64,000 bases of DNA from Aradus depressus (Eukaryota > Arthropoda > Insecta > Hemiptera > Aradidae): positions 14,548,249 to 14,612,248 of the forward strand of contig OY759223.1 of assembly GCA_963662175.1 (NCBI GenBank), read 5' to 3'. How positions within the stretch are numbered: position 1 is the stretch's first letter; the number at the start of each line of letters is the position of its first letter. Below are positions 22,901 to 37,000 of the stretch, one piece after another. The notes beneath the pieces were generated by a model. It had not been told where the DNA came from and made no database searches. It saw nothing but the letters and a program-made list of their open reading frames with translations. The translations under genes were made by a program, and so were the position numbers.

Positions 22901-25013
22901 GCATTTGCCAGCCGAGTACTTAGGACAGCCGAAAAAACATATACAATAACAGAACTAGAATTGCTTGCCATAGTATGGTCAGTTCAGAAATATGAAACTT
23001 ATTTGTCTGGTAGAAAATTTTTTATAGAAACCGATCATAAAGCCCTTATATTTATAAAAAACTGTAAGAATACAACGAGTCGCCTCATGAGGTGGAGTTT
23101 ATTTTTACAGCAGTTTAATTTTGAAATTTTACATATTAGTGGTAAAGCGAATGTGGTAGCCGACACTCTGTCGAGACAAATAACAACAAATGATACACAC
23201 AATATTAAACACAGAACAAATGATATACAAATTAACAACATTATCCAAAATACACCAATAAACAAGATAGTTAAGGAGTTCCACAATAAATACACTACTC
23301 ACGATTTACCTCAACATATTTTAAATAAATTATTCCAAACTCCAAATACACTAACAGAATACAAAACATTGAAATACAAATATGTCAACAATCTCATTTT
23401 GTCACAACGTGCTTGTAAACCCTTTAGAATATTAGTGCCAGACACAGTCAAATCACAATTTATAGAAACAATACATAACACGTACTTACACATCGGCGTT
23501 CATAAACTATTTCAATTGATCAACCCACACTACCACATCGCTCACTTAATGGATAAAATCAGTAAAATCTTGCGTACGTGTCATAAATGCCAACTAAATA
23601 AGATTTCAAATAAGACCTACTATTCAAAATACAACTGGATTGAGACAACAGAGCCCTTACAACTAGTTAGTGTAGACTTTTTAGGACCATTGCCACGGGG
23701 AAGACGCGGAGTGAGATATATATTCGTGATGATCGATAATTTTTCAAAATATGTTAAGCTATATGACGTAGGAAAGGCAACAACACGCGCAGCGTTGCGG
23801 TGCGTTGACAGATTCATAACAGAACTAGGAAAACCGACAAAAATACTAATGGACCATGGGACACAATTTACTAGTCGTCAGTGGCAACAGACTTTGACTG
23901 AATACAACATTAAATACGTATACGCTTCGATAAGACACCCCCAAAGTAATTTAAGTGAACGGACTAACAGAGATATAGGGAATTACCTCCGGACAGTACT
24001 GACAGACAGACATACCGCATGGGCCAACCACTTGAAGGACGTAGAATTTGTGATAAATAATACCTACCATTCCACAATAAAGGCCTATCCATGCGAGGTC
24101 ATATTAGGGATTAGACATCAGACGCCATGGTCCAAACTGTACTATAAGACGATTAATAAATACGAAAACCAACAGACAGATGAAACACACCTTGGAGAAG
24201 GATACATTAGAAGACTAAGGGACCAAGTTGTCGACAATATTAAAATCGCGGGGAAAATAAATTCGCGGAAATACGATGAAAGTCATCAATTATATAAATT
24301 TAGCATAGGGGATTTAGTAGCAGTCAAATCATTAAGGACTTGTGAAAATGTCGAAACCCAAGCTACTAAATTCCAGAGTGTTTTTGAGGGACCCTATAGA
24401 ATCAAGACTAGTTACGGGGACACTACTTACTTACTAACTGACATTGACAATCCTGAATTAGAAAGGGGAAAATTTCATTCCACATTATTAAAACCATATT
24501 ATATTAAAGAAATAGTTTAGAGTAGGATAGGGACTTATGTTGCTTGAGGCCTTGGAAGCAAAGCAGGATGGATAGTAAAGCCACTTATTACTATCAGACA
24601 GCTATTAAGTTCAAAATCTGGTGAGTTTCTATTTGTTGATGGTGCTCTAATTTTACTTATAATATATTTTAATTATTATTTAAATTTCAATGCGAAATGA
24701 ATTAGTAGAAATGTTGTAAATAGTTTTTTTTTAGATTCGATAAATTTTAATAGAAAAATTAAATAAATAATAATAATAAAATAAATCGCGTCAGTTAGGA
24801 TATTGAATTAATTTTGTTGAATCGAACGTAAGAGTAAGTTAATTTTTAGAAAAGTAGACTTAATTAATTTTAGATTTAGGAAGTTTTTTAGGGGAGAAGA
24901 TTTTTTTGTAAATAAGCTTTATTGATAATAGTTTGAATTTATATATAATATTTATGCGTTTTTTTTTATTATTTTAATTATTGGTGATGGTTGTTTAGTT
25001 AGTAGTATTAAGG

Positions 25014-25048
<35 letters not shown>

Positions 25049-28000
25049 ATAAAGTTAGTTCGTTTAATTTTGTTTATTGACCAAGTTGAATTATTTATAT
25101 AGATTTTAAAGAAGTAATAGGGATAAAGGAATTAAAAGATTTTAGTAAGGGATTTTAAGGAATCTATATTTGATTTTTTTTATATGGGTATTTTTTTTTG
25201 AATCGATAAGAAGTATTTGAGAGAATTTAATGATTGTAAGTATATTTTTTAGGATCGATAAAGAAGTAATTGAGAAAATTTAGTAGTTAAAATAAGAATA
25301 TTTTTTTTAATTGAGAAGAAGGAGAAAATAATTAAGGAGTGGTGTTGGTCGAGACACAATATTGTTTTTAAGAGTTTAATGGGAAGAAAGGAATTTAAGA
25401 TTTTAAAATACGAAATTATATTTGGAATTTTTTTTAACTAGAAGTTTTTGTTTTATTGATAGGAAGATGCTTGTGGTCGTTTTTTTTTTTGTGAAGTCAT
25501 TTAGGATAGGAAAATGACAGTTTTAAATAGGGTAAGGTATGAAAGAAAGAAATAAAATGCGCAGTGTAAAAGATGTTATAAATAATTTTATCCAGGATTG
25601 ATTCATAAAAGAGCAAAGAATAATTAAAGAGATAAATAGGGATGTTTTTTTTTTGTTTTGTATGTGACGTTAGTAAAACTTCGCGGAGAATTAATATGGA
25701 GAAAAGTTATTATGTGAAAATGGGCTATTTGTTTAAGAGTATATAGATGAGAATTTTAATTATTATGAGATTGCCTACCCAGAGAAAGGAGGAATCTATC
25801 TGTACTACGACGATATAATTATGAGATGGCCTACCCAAGGAAGGGAGGATCCATGAAATCTACGATGATATAAAGTAATAATATGTGTTAGAAACATATA
25901 AGATATTTTTTTTGAGTATATGAGATTATTTTTTGATGTTAAGAGAAATAAAGAATAGGTAGGGAATGGGTGAAGACCTGAGTAGCGTCATATATTGAAT
26001 AAATAAGAAACATGTAATTAAAAAGGGGGGATATATTGAATAAATAAGAAAATAAGATGGATTTTTGATTGCTCAAATGTAGATGATAGGATGAAATATT
26101 TATAAAATGAGACCATAGAACGAAAGTATTGAATTTAGAAGGCAACCCGTTTTTTTTTTTGTGTGTCATGAGTAATAAGAAAAGAAACATTTATTAAGGT
26201 CGACCCAGATTTTTTGAGAAATTTTAATATTAAAGTGTTATTAAGTGAATTGGTTATCCATATTGTAGAGAAGATTAGTTATGTTTTTTTTTGCTTTTGC
26301 ATAAAATAAGTTGATTACTGTGAAAAATGGAGAAAGGATGAAAATTATGTAAAATAAATATTGAAGTTTTTGTACCCATAGTAAAAATTAATAATTTGTT
26401 TCTTTTATATTAATTATAAATTTCTTGTAAATATAGATTATTCAAACCCTAGTTAGTAAGTTCTGTTGTTTTTTTTTGAGTTTGTGGACAGTTTAAGAAT
26501 AAAGGAGATGATTTTTTTGTTAATTAGAGATTTTAGAGATAAGTTGTTTAAATACTAGTTTTTTTTATATAATTGTTGTAGGTAGGAGTAAAATTGTCCT
26601 ATGTACAATTTTAGTAAAATAAGGGGAGGGTAAATGTAATGTAGTCAATTTGCGTCTACAGGCCAAATATATGGTAAAATGTATTTTATTTAAAATTTGT
26701 AAAATGAAATATGTATATTTGAGAAATAAACAATAAATTTGGAGGCTGGCTAGACGTATCAGGGTCAGGTGGTAATGGTAACGGAGAGAGGTACCAGACA
26801 GGTATCCATATTTTGCCTCCGTCAAGAAAGAAGCTGACAGGATGCAATAAAAGAAGGCACCAAAAGTCACCTGGAGGAATATTTATATAGCTTTTACAAC
26901 CCGGATTTTACAATCTGGCTACAGTCAGGTACCAGATTGGAGCTCCAAGCCCGTTGTTAGTGGCCCATAAAGCTATCTGGAATGTCCAAATTAAAGTGGA
27001 CAGAAGTCAAATTAGATGTCTCCAAGGAAAATGCCGAAAATTCCGAAATGGCCGAGGAGAAGAAAGAAGGAGAAGTAGTGGGGGAAATGCAGAGCTCAAG
27101 GGGAGTTTCAAGTTTGGAGTTCAGTCAGTTCCAGTCGAGACCCAGCAGCAGTCAGAGTCGAGATCCACCAGGGGAAGTCTTCAGTCTAGATCCAGGAGTC
27201 TTGGAGTCCACCTCCTAGAGTTCCAAGTGAGGAGACGAGGACACCAGTTGCAGTCTGAGTCCTGATCCATTAGCCCTCGAGGGAAGTTCCAGCCCCCATC
27301 ATCCAATCCCAGAAATTCAGGAGGAACTCAGCCGCTAGTTTGTTCTTCCACTCTCAAACCCTCGCAGAGCCGTCCAGCCCTCATCCTCCGATCAGCCTCC
27401 AGCTTATTATTAATAAGGTTTATATTTTATATTATATTTTATTTTAATTCTTAATTATTAATTTTTTTATTGTAAATATATCCATTTTTAAATATGAGTT
27501 TCTAATTTTTCAGTAGTTTGTTTCCCATGCCATCACAAGTCAATATTGATTTAAGAATTTGGTTTTTCAAAACTCTTTTCGCTGACGAATCCTTTCGCCT
27601 TTGGTTATAGAAATTCAATTTATATATTCAAATCAGTAAATTTAAATGATCGTCTAGTACATAAGCGATCTGGCATCCTATGGACATTTTTTTTAGTAAA
27701 GACAAAGCAGTTTTATAGAAAATCTCCGCAATTTCGATTAAAGTAAATTTAATACCACATTTTATTATTAAAAACGCGACGCGCAACATCCCAATATTAC
27801 AATCTATTGTTAGGTAAGTTGTACTTGAGTTATAATTAAGAAAATTACCCCTGGGCAACGTCGGGTAAACCTGCTAGTATTATGTAAATAACTTACCAGA
27901 CAAATCGAAGTCGTCTGAGGTAGCTATAGAAGCCCGATGCGACTTTACAGGAGACAGATCTGGTAGAGAGGCCAAAGAAAATCTTTTACCATTAGGAGTC

Positions 28001-31000
28001 GTCTGGATGGGTTCTGTCTCGGCCGAGAGGAGTTCAGGCTCTGTGAATACATCTGAAAAAGTAGAGCAGCAATAGTATATAGTAGGCATATTTATGAAAT
28101 GACCCAACAGGATGCTTTACATAAACCGATCTCATCTTTATCTCAGCACAAGTGTGACCGGTGCCGACACATACCTGCGCATGCATTCTTGTGTAAGTTG
28201 CTCTCTTGAAACCAGATCAGGTAAAACTGTACATTAGAACTGCATAGTTTACGCCTTTGGTACTACATGGTATCAACTGAACGAGCCACAATTTTATGTG
28301 TCGGCTTACTATTATTTTGCTTCTCAACACAAGAATGAACATATCCAAATAAAGGGCGGACCAACCCTTTAGTTGACACTAACAATAAGTTAATAAAATA
28401 ATATATATACATTGTCATGCTAAGATCATTCTTAATATATTTTTAAGAGTGCGAATTTTTTATTAAAGTACGTATTATTGCTTTTTTGACATATTTTATT
28501 GTCATAAACTGTAAAATACCCACGAAATAATTATTAAAAATTAAAATAATAATGTTTCAACTAGAAGTAACAAATAAACGAGTTTTATAGGGTACTAAAA
28601 TTACATTAGATGTCGAGAGCCTTCTTAAAAAAAATTAATTAACAGTAAATTATATGAATAAATTGATAAAAATATGAAATATGAGTTTTTTTTATTATAT
28701 AACTTTTTTGGGGCAGGCCTTCTTTACCTTTTGGCAACAGAAGATATTAAGTTAAATAAAAATTTGAGTTTACTAAGGTCTAAGTGTTTAAAAAAACATT
28801 GTAAACCATAACGCGTAAAATTTGATTAAAAGGATGAACCTAATAAAATAAATATGAACTCTTGAACATACAAGGAGGATCGTAAACAAATATTTTCAGC
28901 ACAACTCGGACTCACTTATCTCCAATATTTCTTTAATTATGAGAAACATTTTGAAAACAATTGAAATTATTCAAAAAATCACCAAAAATTATCTATTTGT
29001 TGTGTTTATTCCCGCTATAACCTGCTTTTAATTCTGAATCGAACAAAAAAAATCCGGTCAAAATATCTACAAAACTCGCTGAACAGCAGCGTATTTTCTG
29101 AAATTTTTCAAAAACTTTATAATTTTCTTCATAAAATAATGTTTTTATAAGTTGATAAAAAATTGTTGTATGAATGAGATGAAAGTGCATTCATTTATGA
29201 ATAAGATGACGTTGGTCTCGCCTTGATCAGTAGAACGGCCTGGGCACACTTTTGTCAGTTTTTGATCACTGTGCGGCGCCCTCAGGTGATAGTATTTGGA
29301 AGTTCAGTTACCTGGAGTTGCCCTGTTAGTGGCAGAGCGGATGGCGTTGATAATGGCAGAGAGGAGACCTCCTGTGGGCCGCAACTCGGGCAGTTTCTTC
29401 TCCTCCACCTCAGGGCTCAACTCACCGCTGCTCACTTCGCTACTACTGCTCTCATTATATGCCTCGTTGTGGTAGATCACATCCTGGAGGGCATAATCAG
29501 GATAACAGTCAGTCTTCAACAGGGACAAGATGGAAAACATATTATAAAGAGCGGGTCACATATTGAAGTTTCCATAGAATATGAACCCATTGGATTTAAC
29601 AATACATTTTTAACCCCCGTCGCAAAAGGAGGGGTGTTATAAGTTTGAAACCTTTGTCTGTGTGTGTGTCTATGGCATCGTAACTCCAATACGGCTGAAC
29701 AGATTTCAAAGCGTTTTATGAAACATGCCCGGGCTGTAACTACGAGGTCATATCGCCTACTACTAGAGCGCTCTTTCGTCACTCTGGAGGACATGAGCCC
29801 GACTCTACTGTGGGAGTCCTAAATTTTGCCTACCTCTAAATTTTTATTCACCTAGGGTAGGGGTCTTGTAACGAGTAGCTGACACCGTACAGGCTCGGGA
29901 CCATCGCTTAACGTCCCATCCGAAGGACGGCGTGCTTAAAAGTTTATTTTACTTCCCAGATAAAATAAACTAAGGGACTCGGTCGGGTTTCGAACCCACG
30001 ATCTTGAGCTCAGAAGACAAGCACGCATATCAATGAGCTACCGGCGCCCTCAAAGCGGTTATTTTGTTTCAAAACCTGGTATTTGCAAGATGGTTCTTAG
30101 CCATCTTTGGTGGAAATCGTGTATGCCGTCTCGAAGTTCTTCAGGTTTCATCAGAGCCTGTGTAGGGATCTTGGCCTCTATTACAGCTAGAATTTTTTGA
30201 ATTTTTTTCAATTTTATTTCTGCAAATGATATAGTTTCATAGTTATTACAATTCTCCTTGTAATATTCTTAACTTAACTTATTTAGTCCCCTCTTGTCAA
30301 ATTCGTAACTCACTAGTGTCATGGCAGACATGCATTGACCATAAGGCCAAAAAAAAAATCATTGTTACAATCTTTTCTGAGTGAGAATGCTCACAAAGTT
30401 TCAGTCACAGATACACAAGCAGATCATCGCGAATGTGTTCAAAACGTTTTCAGGGTACCTTGAAAAGTTTTATTACACTTCCTTATAATAAAGGTATAAG
30501 AAAGTAATAATGTAATTTCGAGGGAAAAAATCTTAAAACAGTTTCTATACTTACTTACGTTGCTAGGGGAAATTGTTGCAAGATTAGTGCAAGAACGAGC
30601 CTTAACAATACAACATGCAAAACAAATATATATGGTTAAACTTTGGGCAATATCAGAGGAAGAGAAATAGAATGAAATCTATATACTTATATATGTACAT
30701 ATCTATGTATATATATGCCTGTATATATTGTGATCTGATGAAGGGACCTAAGAACGTTCCGAAATTACATCAAGAAAAAAAACTTCCGGAAAAGTTATAA
30801 AAAAATTATTATTTAAAAATACATTTACTGTATTTATTATTTAATTATATTATTTTTGTACTCATAATTTCAAATTAGTTATTATGACTCATGCCCGGGA
30901 TTTAACTACAAGGTCATATCGCCTACTACTAGAGCACTCTTTTTTTTTACTCTGGTGGACAATAGCCCGATTCTACTATGGGGGCACCTCAATGTTGCCC

Positions 31001-34000
31001 ATCCTAAATTTTTATTCACCTAGAGTAGAGGTCTTTAACGAGTAGGTACCTGACACTGCTCAATAAGCCATAATTTCATGTATTTATTTAACCATTTCAT
31101 TTTATTTATTAGAAGTATTGCTAATTCTAATCACCTGCGTGCCAGACTCTAACAGTTAATATCTGTTTATGTATCTAATTTATTATCTTAATGTATACAT
31201 TCTTATGACGCATCCTATTACCATGTTATGGTTTAACGGAAATAAATATTATTATTATTATTATACGTATACATTCCCCCCTTCTTTTTGTCCCTTAGGC
31301 CTCAACTCTAACTATATACATATATATGTTTTATTTATCGCTAACGAAACGCTTAAAAATGTAATCTAAAAAAAAGGACTACACCTATTAATTTTCAGTA
31401 TTATCAGCCGAAAGAGAGGAGGCTCTACTTAAAAATAAACACATAAAAATATAAAATATTATATACATATATAAGTCTATAGATATATAGATCTCGTAGT
31501 GAAATAAAATGTTCGCATCGTTGAATGAGTTGGTGACGTTTTATTTCTAAAACTTGAAGAAAATAATGGGAAGTGCGGGGTCCTTTGTCACACCATAAAA
31601 CATTATGGTTAACCATCAATATTACTGTTCATGATTTGCATTCGTTGGGAAAAATAAAATAGAAAATAGCAAGATAGGATCGTCTCGTTTGAGAATTTCA
31701 TTCAAGACTGCATTTTTACTCATTGAGAATCAACCATATAAATACCAAACAATAATAATAATAAATACTAGAAATAATCCACAACCACATTGACAAGCCA
31801 AGCGATTTTCCACAATAGACAGAGAAAAAATGTGAGACAGCATGAGTACATTATTACGTGTAAAATTACACGTGCAAAACATGCTACACAATAGTTCCGT
31901 AACTTGTAGAGCGAAAAGAAGAGAAAATGCAGTGCGAAATAAAGGCGAAAAAATCACAATGAGTGCATGGATGTTTGTACACTTACCTAAGGCAAACCTT
32001 TAGGGGGGCAAAGCATGAACAATGTAATCGAAATTGTGAAAATAGTGCTCATTTTTGTATGAACTGTTATAATATTGAGAATTTATAAATAAATATCATT
32101 AACTTCAATAAAGGAACATTAAATAGAAATAATATTTTGTGTATGATACATATAAGCTTGGCTTATCAATAAAATATTGTTATTGTCTAGGAACGATACA
32201 CTAAAAAAAAAAATTAATAAAAATTATACACTAACTAATTAACAGCCATAAGGAAACCGATTATACATGCAAGTACTTACATTGATGAAATTAATATATA
32301 ATAATTATTATTATAAAATGGTCGTCTAATTTTTCTAAGTTTATAACGGAGTAATAAAAACATGCTAACATATAATAAAATAAATATTTAATGCTTTATT
32401 AGTATACATTTATAAGTAGAGATAAGAAAAACTAACGAATTCTAAAATGATATAACTTTCTGGAAATTTGTAATGTTCGGAATCTGCATGGAAAATTGTA
32501 AAACAACGCGTGAAGAATTCCCCAAGATCGTAGAGTTAATACGTTTGGAAATAAATTATCTCTGTTGGGAAGTTTATTATGAAATATTGGGAGAATTTAT
32601 ACGAAATAAGTCATACTCGGCGTGAAATGTTGTAATCATTAAAAGATATAAGGTTAGGTTAGGTTTTATGACTCATGCCCGCGCTTTAACTACGAGGTCA
32701 TATCGCCTACTACCAGAGCGCTCATTCGTCACTCTGGTGGCCATGAGCCCGACTCTACTATGGGAGTCCTAAATTGTGCCTACCCTAAATTTTTATCCAC
32801 CTAGGGCAGGGATCTTTAATGAGTACCTGACATCGTACGAGTACATCGGGACCATCGCTTAACGTCCCATCCGAAGGACGGCGTGCTTAAGTTTATTTTA
32901 CCTCCGAGATAAAATTAACTAAGGGCTCGGTCTGGTTTCGAACCCACGATCTTGAGGTCAGAAGGCAAGCACGCATACCACTGAGCTACCGGCGCCCTTT
33001 TTAAAAGATATAATGCTCAGATTAATATTTTATATATATTTGTTTACTTCTCCAGCTATACAAAGTGTATAGAAAGATATGTAATCGGATAGAAATTCGA
33101 TATCGAGTTTTCATCAGAATTTCTTATTTTCCGAAAAAATGAAGTCGGCAAAAATGAAAAACAAAATTGCTGTCTCTGAACATAACTTCCGAAAGAATAA
33201 ATATATCGATATGAATTTTTATATGTATCCAGAACGCCATCAGGACACTTATTGATTTTTAGCTAAATCGGCCATAGGGAAGGGGGCTAGGGGAAGGCCT
33301 CAGCCCAAAAAACCCTAATAACTGCCGAAGTAATGAATGCATCGACACAAAATTTATTATGAGTATTCACTATGTACGTCAATTAATGATTCATAGCCCA
33401 AAACGATTTTTGAAGGGAAACCGAAAATTGAGTTAATTAATTCGTATTGGGGAAGTACATCGCCCATGATTCACTAAGATTTTTATTTTCATTCCTAAGA
33501 CGTCCTTAGGAAATTGTCCTAATTCCTTTTAAAATAATTATGACATTCTCTTCTTCTTAGCCATAGCTACCATAGTCTCATATACCATATTTTTTTGTTT
33601 TTAAAAATAAACCAGTAGATTAAGAAAACATAAGAATGATGCACTTATGTCATCATGCTGAACAATGAATCATGGAACATACATAAAAAGTAGTGGACTA
33701 AAATTTAAGTTTGTGTATGTACAAAATACATTAATAATTCAAATTAATAATACATATTTTTGAATAATTTAATGGTACAATACATCAAAAATATTGAAGA
33801 TTGTATCATTTCCACATAAGAAGAAATACAAAAAATTTCTCTCAAATTTTCATTGATATTTTCAAAATAGCTTTCAAGGACATTATGCCTCCTTAATGAA
33901 GAGTCGCACTAAGTAATGAACACTGTGAAAAAGGAACAGTGCAGCCCTTCACGTCGGAGGATCACAACGAGTCGATTCCAGAATCAAACAAAATGATAAA

Positions 34001-37000
34001 TATTTTTTCTATGGAAAAGCTAGTTTTGTATTGATTTTGTGTTAAAATATAGCCAATACAATTTAGATAATAAGAATATATAATATAAAGATCATGCGAG
34101 GAGTGTGTACAAGATTGTCAATAAAAGATAGAGCTGATTACCTCAAGATCCGCAGGTGAGATGTTATACGAGGCTATCAGATTGGAGACAAGGAGGTCCA
34201 GTCGAGTGCCCAGTCCTGTGAGGGCGACCGCAGCCCCAGAGACGGCAGCTCCTTGCTCCAGCATTGTCTCTTTACTACGGAGCTCCAAGGTTCGCAGACG
34301 TGACTCCAGGCTCAGGTTCTCCTGTCTGTTCAGATAGAAAAAAAAAACATTAAGACGTATTCAAGGTCCACACCGTAGATTTTCCGTGAAAACGTCGGAA
34401 TAAAATCATTTTTCATTTTCTTTTCGATGCTGCCATAGCTCTTGCATTTGCTCGGCACTAGACCTTTTAGGTTTTTTAAATTCCTTTTATGCGAGCTTTC
34501 TGATTTGCGTTTTCTATAATTCCGCGCATATTTACGATTCATATGAGACACCTTTAATTTTTTTGGGATTTTCAATTTAATACAGATTTTTACATATATT
34601 TCGGCGAATATTTTTATTGTTTCACTTTGAATCCTAGTAGTGCTCCTCAAGCTTTTTACAATTACACCCGAATCAACGTCTTATCTAAACGCATTATCAC
34701 GCTACACTAATTTCTAATTTTACACAACGCTAATTCGCAACAATCATCGGCCGGCGCCCACACTAGAATATTTTTATTGTTTCACTTTGAGTCCTAGTAG
34801 TGCTCCTCAAGCTTTTTACAATGACATCCGAATCAACGTCCTATCTAAACGCGTTATCACGCTACACTAATTTCTAATTTTACACAACGCTAATTCGCAA
34901 CAATCATCGGCCGGCGCCCACACTAGCCCGATAACTTCATAGGCAAAACAAACACGTACAGACATGCTCTATCCATTGTGACCTTAACCGTTGTTATCGC
35001 ATTATTAGTCTAGAAGTTATTATCGATTGAAATCTGACGGTATTTTGTAACACAAGAAAGTTTGACCTGCTATCACTGTGCTTAACGAGCGAATAGACGT
35101 TTTCACGTCAAAAAAGAGTAAGTACAGTAAAACCCCTCTTTACGGACACCTCTCCTTACGGACAATCCAGCCCGAAGGATAGAAAAACAATGTATTTTTA
35201 CCCCCCTCTAACGGACGCGGACAGCCAATTTTTCATCAAGAGATAAAGTTACCTCTCCTAAGCGGACACCTACAAAACAATTAATTTGAAAAATGTAATT
35301 TTGAATGCATTTTATTATTCGTAGAATTCGCTATTTGTGAAACAGGCATACATACCTACTAAAAAATATAAAGAAAAACGAATGTTTTTTTTAGAAATAT
35401 TGTCTATTTCACAAGATATATGGGAGTTAGCCACGACTTAAAAAATACTGCATTTGTGAAGTCGTGGCTGAAGATGGTAGCAATACCGAAAGTACTCCCA
35501 TATATTTTATATAACTTGTGAAATAGACAATAATTTGAAAAAAAAACATTCGTTTTTCTTTATATTTTTATTAAGTGTCTCAAGTCACTTAACATGCAAC
35601 GGAGGGGAAAGGGCCACTTAAAATTACGACAAACAGGCCACCCAAAACCTTGCTATATATATAATATTATCATAATGATTAGTATATATGTTATGAGTAT
35701 ATTGTGCTTGCCTTCTGAGCTCAAGATAGTGGGTTGGAAACCCGACCGAGGCCCTTAGTTTATTTTATCTGGGAGGTAAAATAAACTTAAGCACGCCACC
35801 CTTCGGATGGGACGTTAAGCGATGGTCCCGAGCCTGTACGATGTCAGGTACTCGTTAAAGACCCCTACCCTAGGTGAATAAAAATTTAGGGTAGGCAAAC
35901 TTTAGGACTCCCATAGTAGAGTCGGGCTCATGTCCACCAGAGTGACGAAAGAAGCCCGGGCATGAGTCATAAAACCTGAACTATATATATATATATATAT
36001 AAATATACCTTCTCTGTTCACACATGCGCACAAGGTGTGTGCACTCCTCCTGCTGTTTGGACAATTCTCCTTCAGTTGTACTGAGAGCCTTCTTAGCATC
36101 CGACAACTATAAACAATTAACAACAATATTTATTATATTTATCACATTTTCTAAGAAAATATAATAAGTGATGTGTTCATTAAAGGACTTTCTTATACCA
36201 ATCACTTCTGTACAGACCGCTCTCCTTTTGGATATAAGATATGGAAAGAACAAATCATATTTAAAAACAATAATTTGAATAGTAACAAAAAATTTGAATC
36301 CCGTAAGGAGGAACACCAAAATATAATTGCATTACAAGAATTTCACATATAGACTCTTCTGTACAAATTGGTATAATTTTTGTTTTTAAAAACTGAATTG
36401 GAGGGGCCGAAATAACTATTTGAAATTGCGGCCCATATGAAAGTAGACCCCTGACTATGAATACGAAATACTACTGCATGGATCACCTCAGTCTCCAGTT
36501 CCTTCAAGGTTTCAGCAATGGTTAACTTCTCAGCCTGAAGAAATTCCTGAATCTCCAGCGACTCTGCCTCTGTGTCTTTTTGTTCCTCTAGAAGCCTTCG
36601 TTCCGTTATCATACATCTTTCCAGTTCCTGAACAATTTATATATATATTTTTTTAAATTACAAAGAGAATTTGACATTTATGTATATAGTGTACAAAAAT
36701 AGACAAAAATAGAAAGTGACATGTTTAAATTCATATATTTTCACTGTTAGATTTTTACGTTAAGGCATGAGAATTACTGTCTTCTGGGGGTTTCCCTTGG
36801 GGAATGTAAAGTCACAGCCACAGGTAATCTCAGCGATATAATGCTCTTGAGATTTGAGATAATTTCACAGTTTGCATGGCTCTATTTTCCAAATTATTTG
36901 TAGATTATACTTAAGATTTTCATTTGTAAACAAATATACATTAAAATCGAAAGCAATAATTAATGTATATATTAAGAATATAATCAAATAAATGAATGTA

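Larger units (their letters stand above)
17947..27801 (+). mobile_element. Complete Ty3-type LTR retrotransposon, 9855 bp
   Basis: Two 1167-bp LTRs (17947-19113, 26635-27801) bound a gag ORF, a pol ORF in PR-RT-RNaseH-IN order (the Ty3/gypsy order) and a 2.1-kb non-coding region. The ends are TGTAAT and ATTACA, the target duplication is ATCT, and a polypurine tract precedes the 3' LTR. The LTRs looked identical wherever I compared them, and all open frames are intact, so insertion was recent. No envelope ORF is seen. The 1.2-kb LTRs and a 4-bp duplication recall the Osvaldo/Ulysses group of insect Ty3 elements, but that placement is a guess. It lies antisense within intron 9 of the coiled-coil gene. 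Confidence 0.97.

Noticed and set aside
25939..26190. 83-residue minus-strand frame as an antisense gene of the LTR element
   Set aside because: Phe/Leu/Ser-rich translation of A-rich DNA with no features; no longer than chance at this composition.
29223..29642. 139-residue plus-strand open frame
   Set aside because: Antisense shadow of exon 8; the minus strand has matching splice sites and phase.
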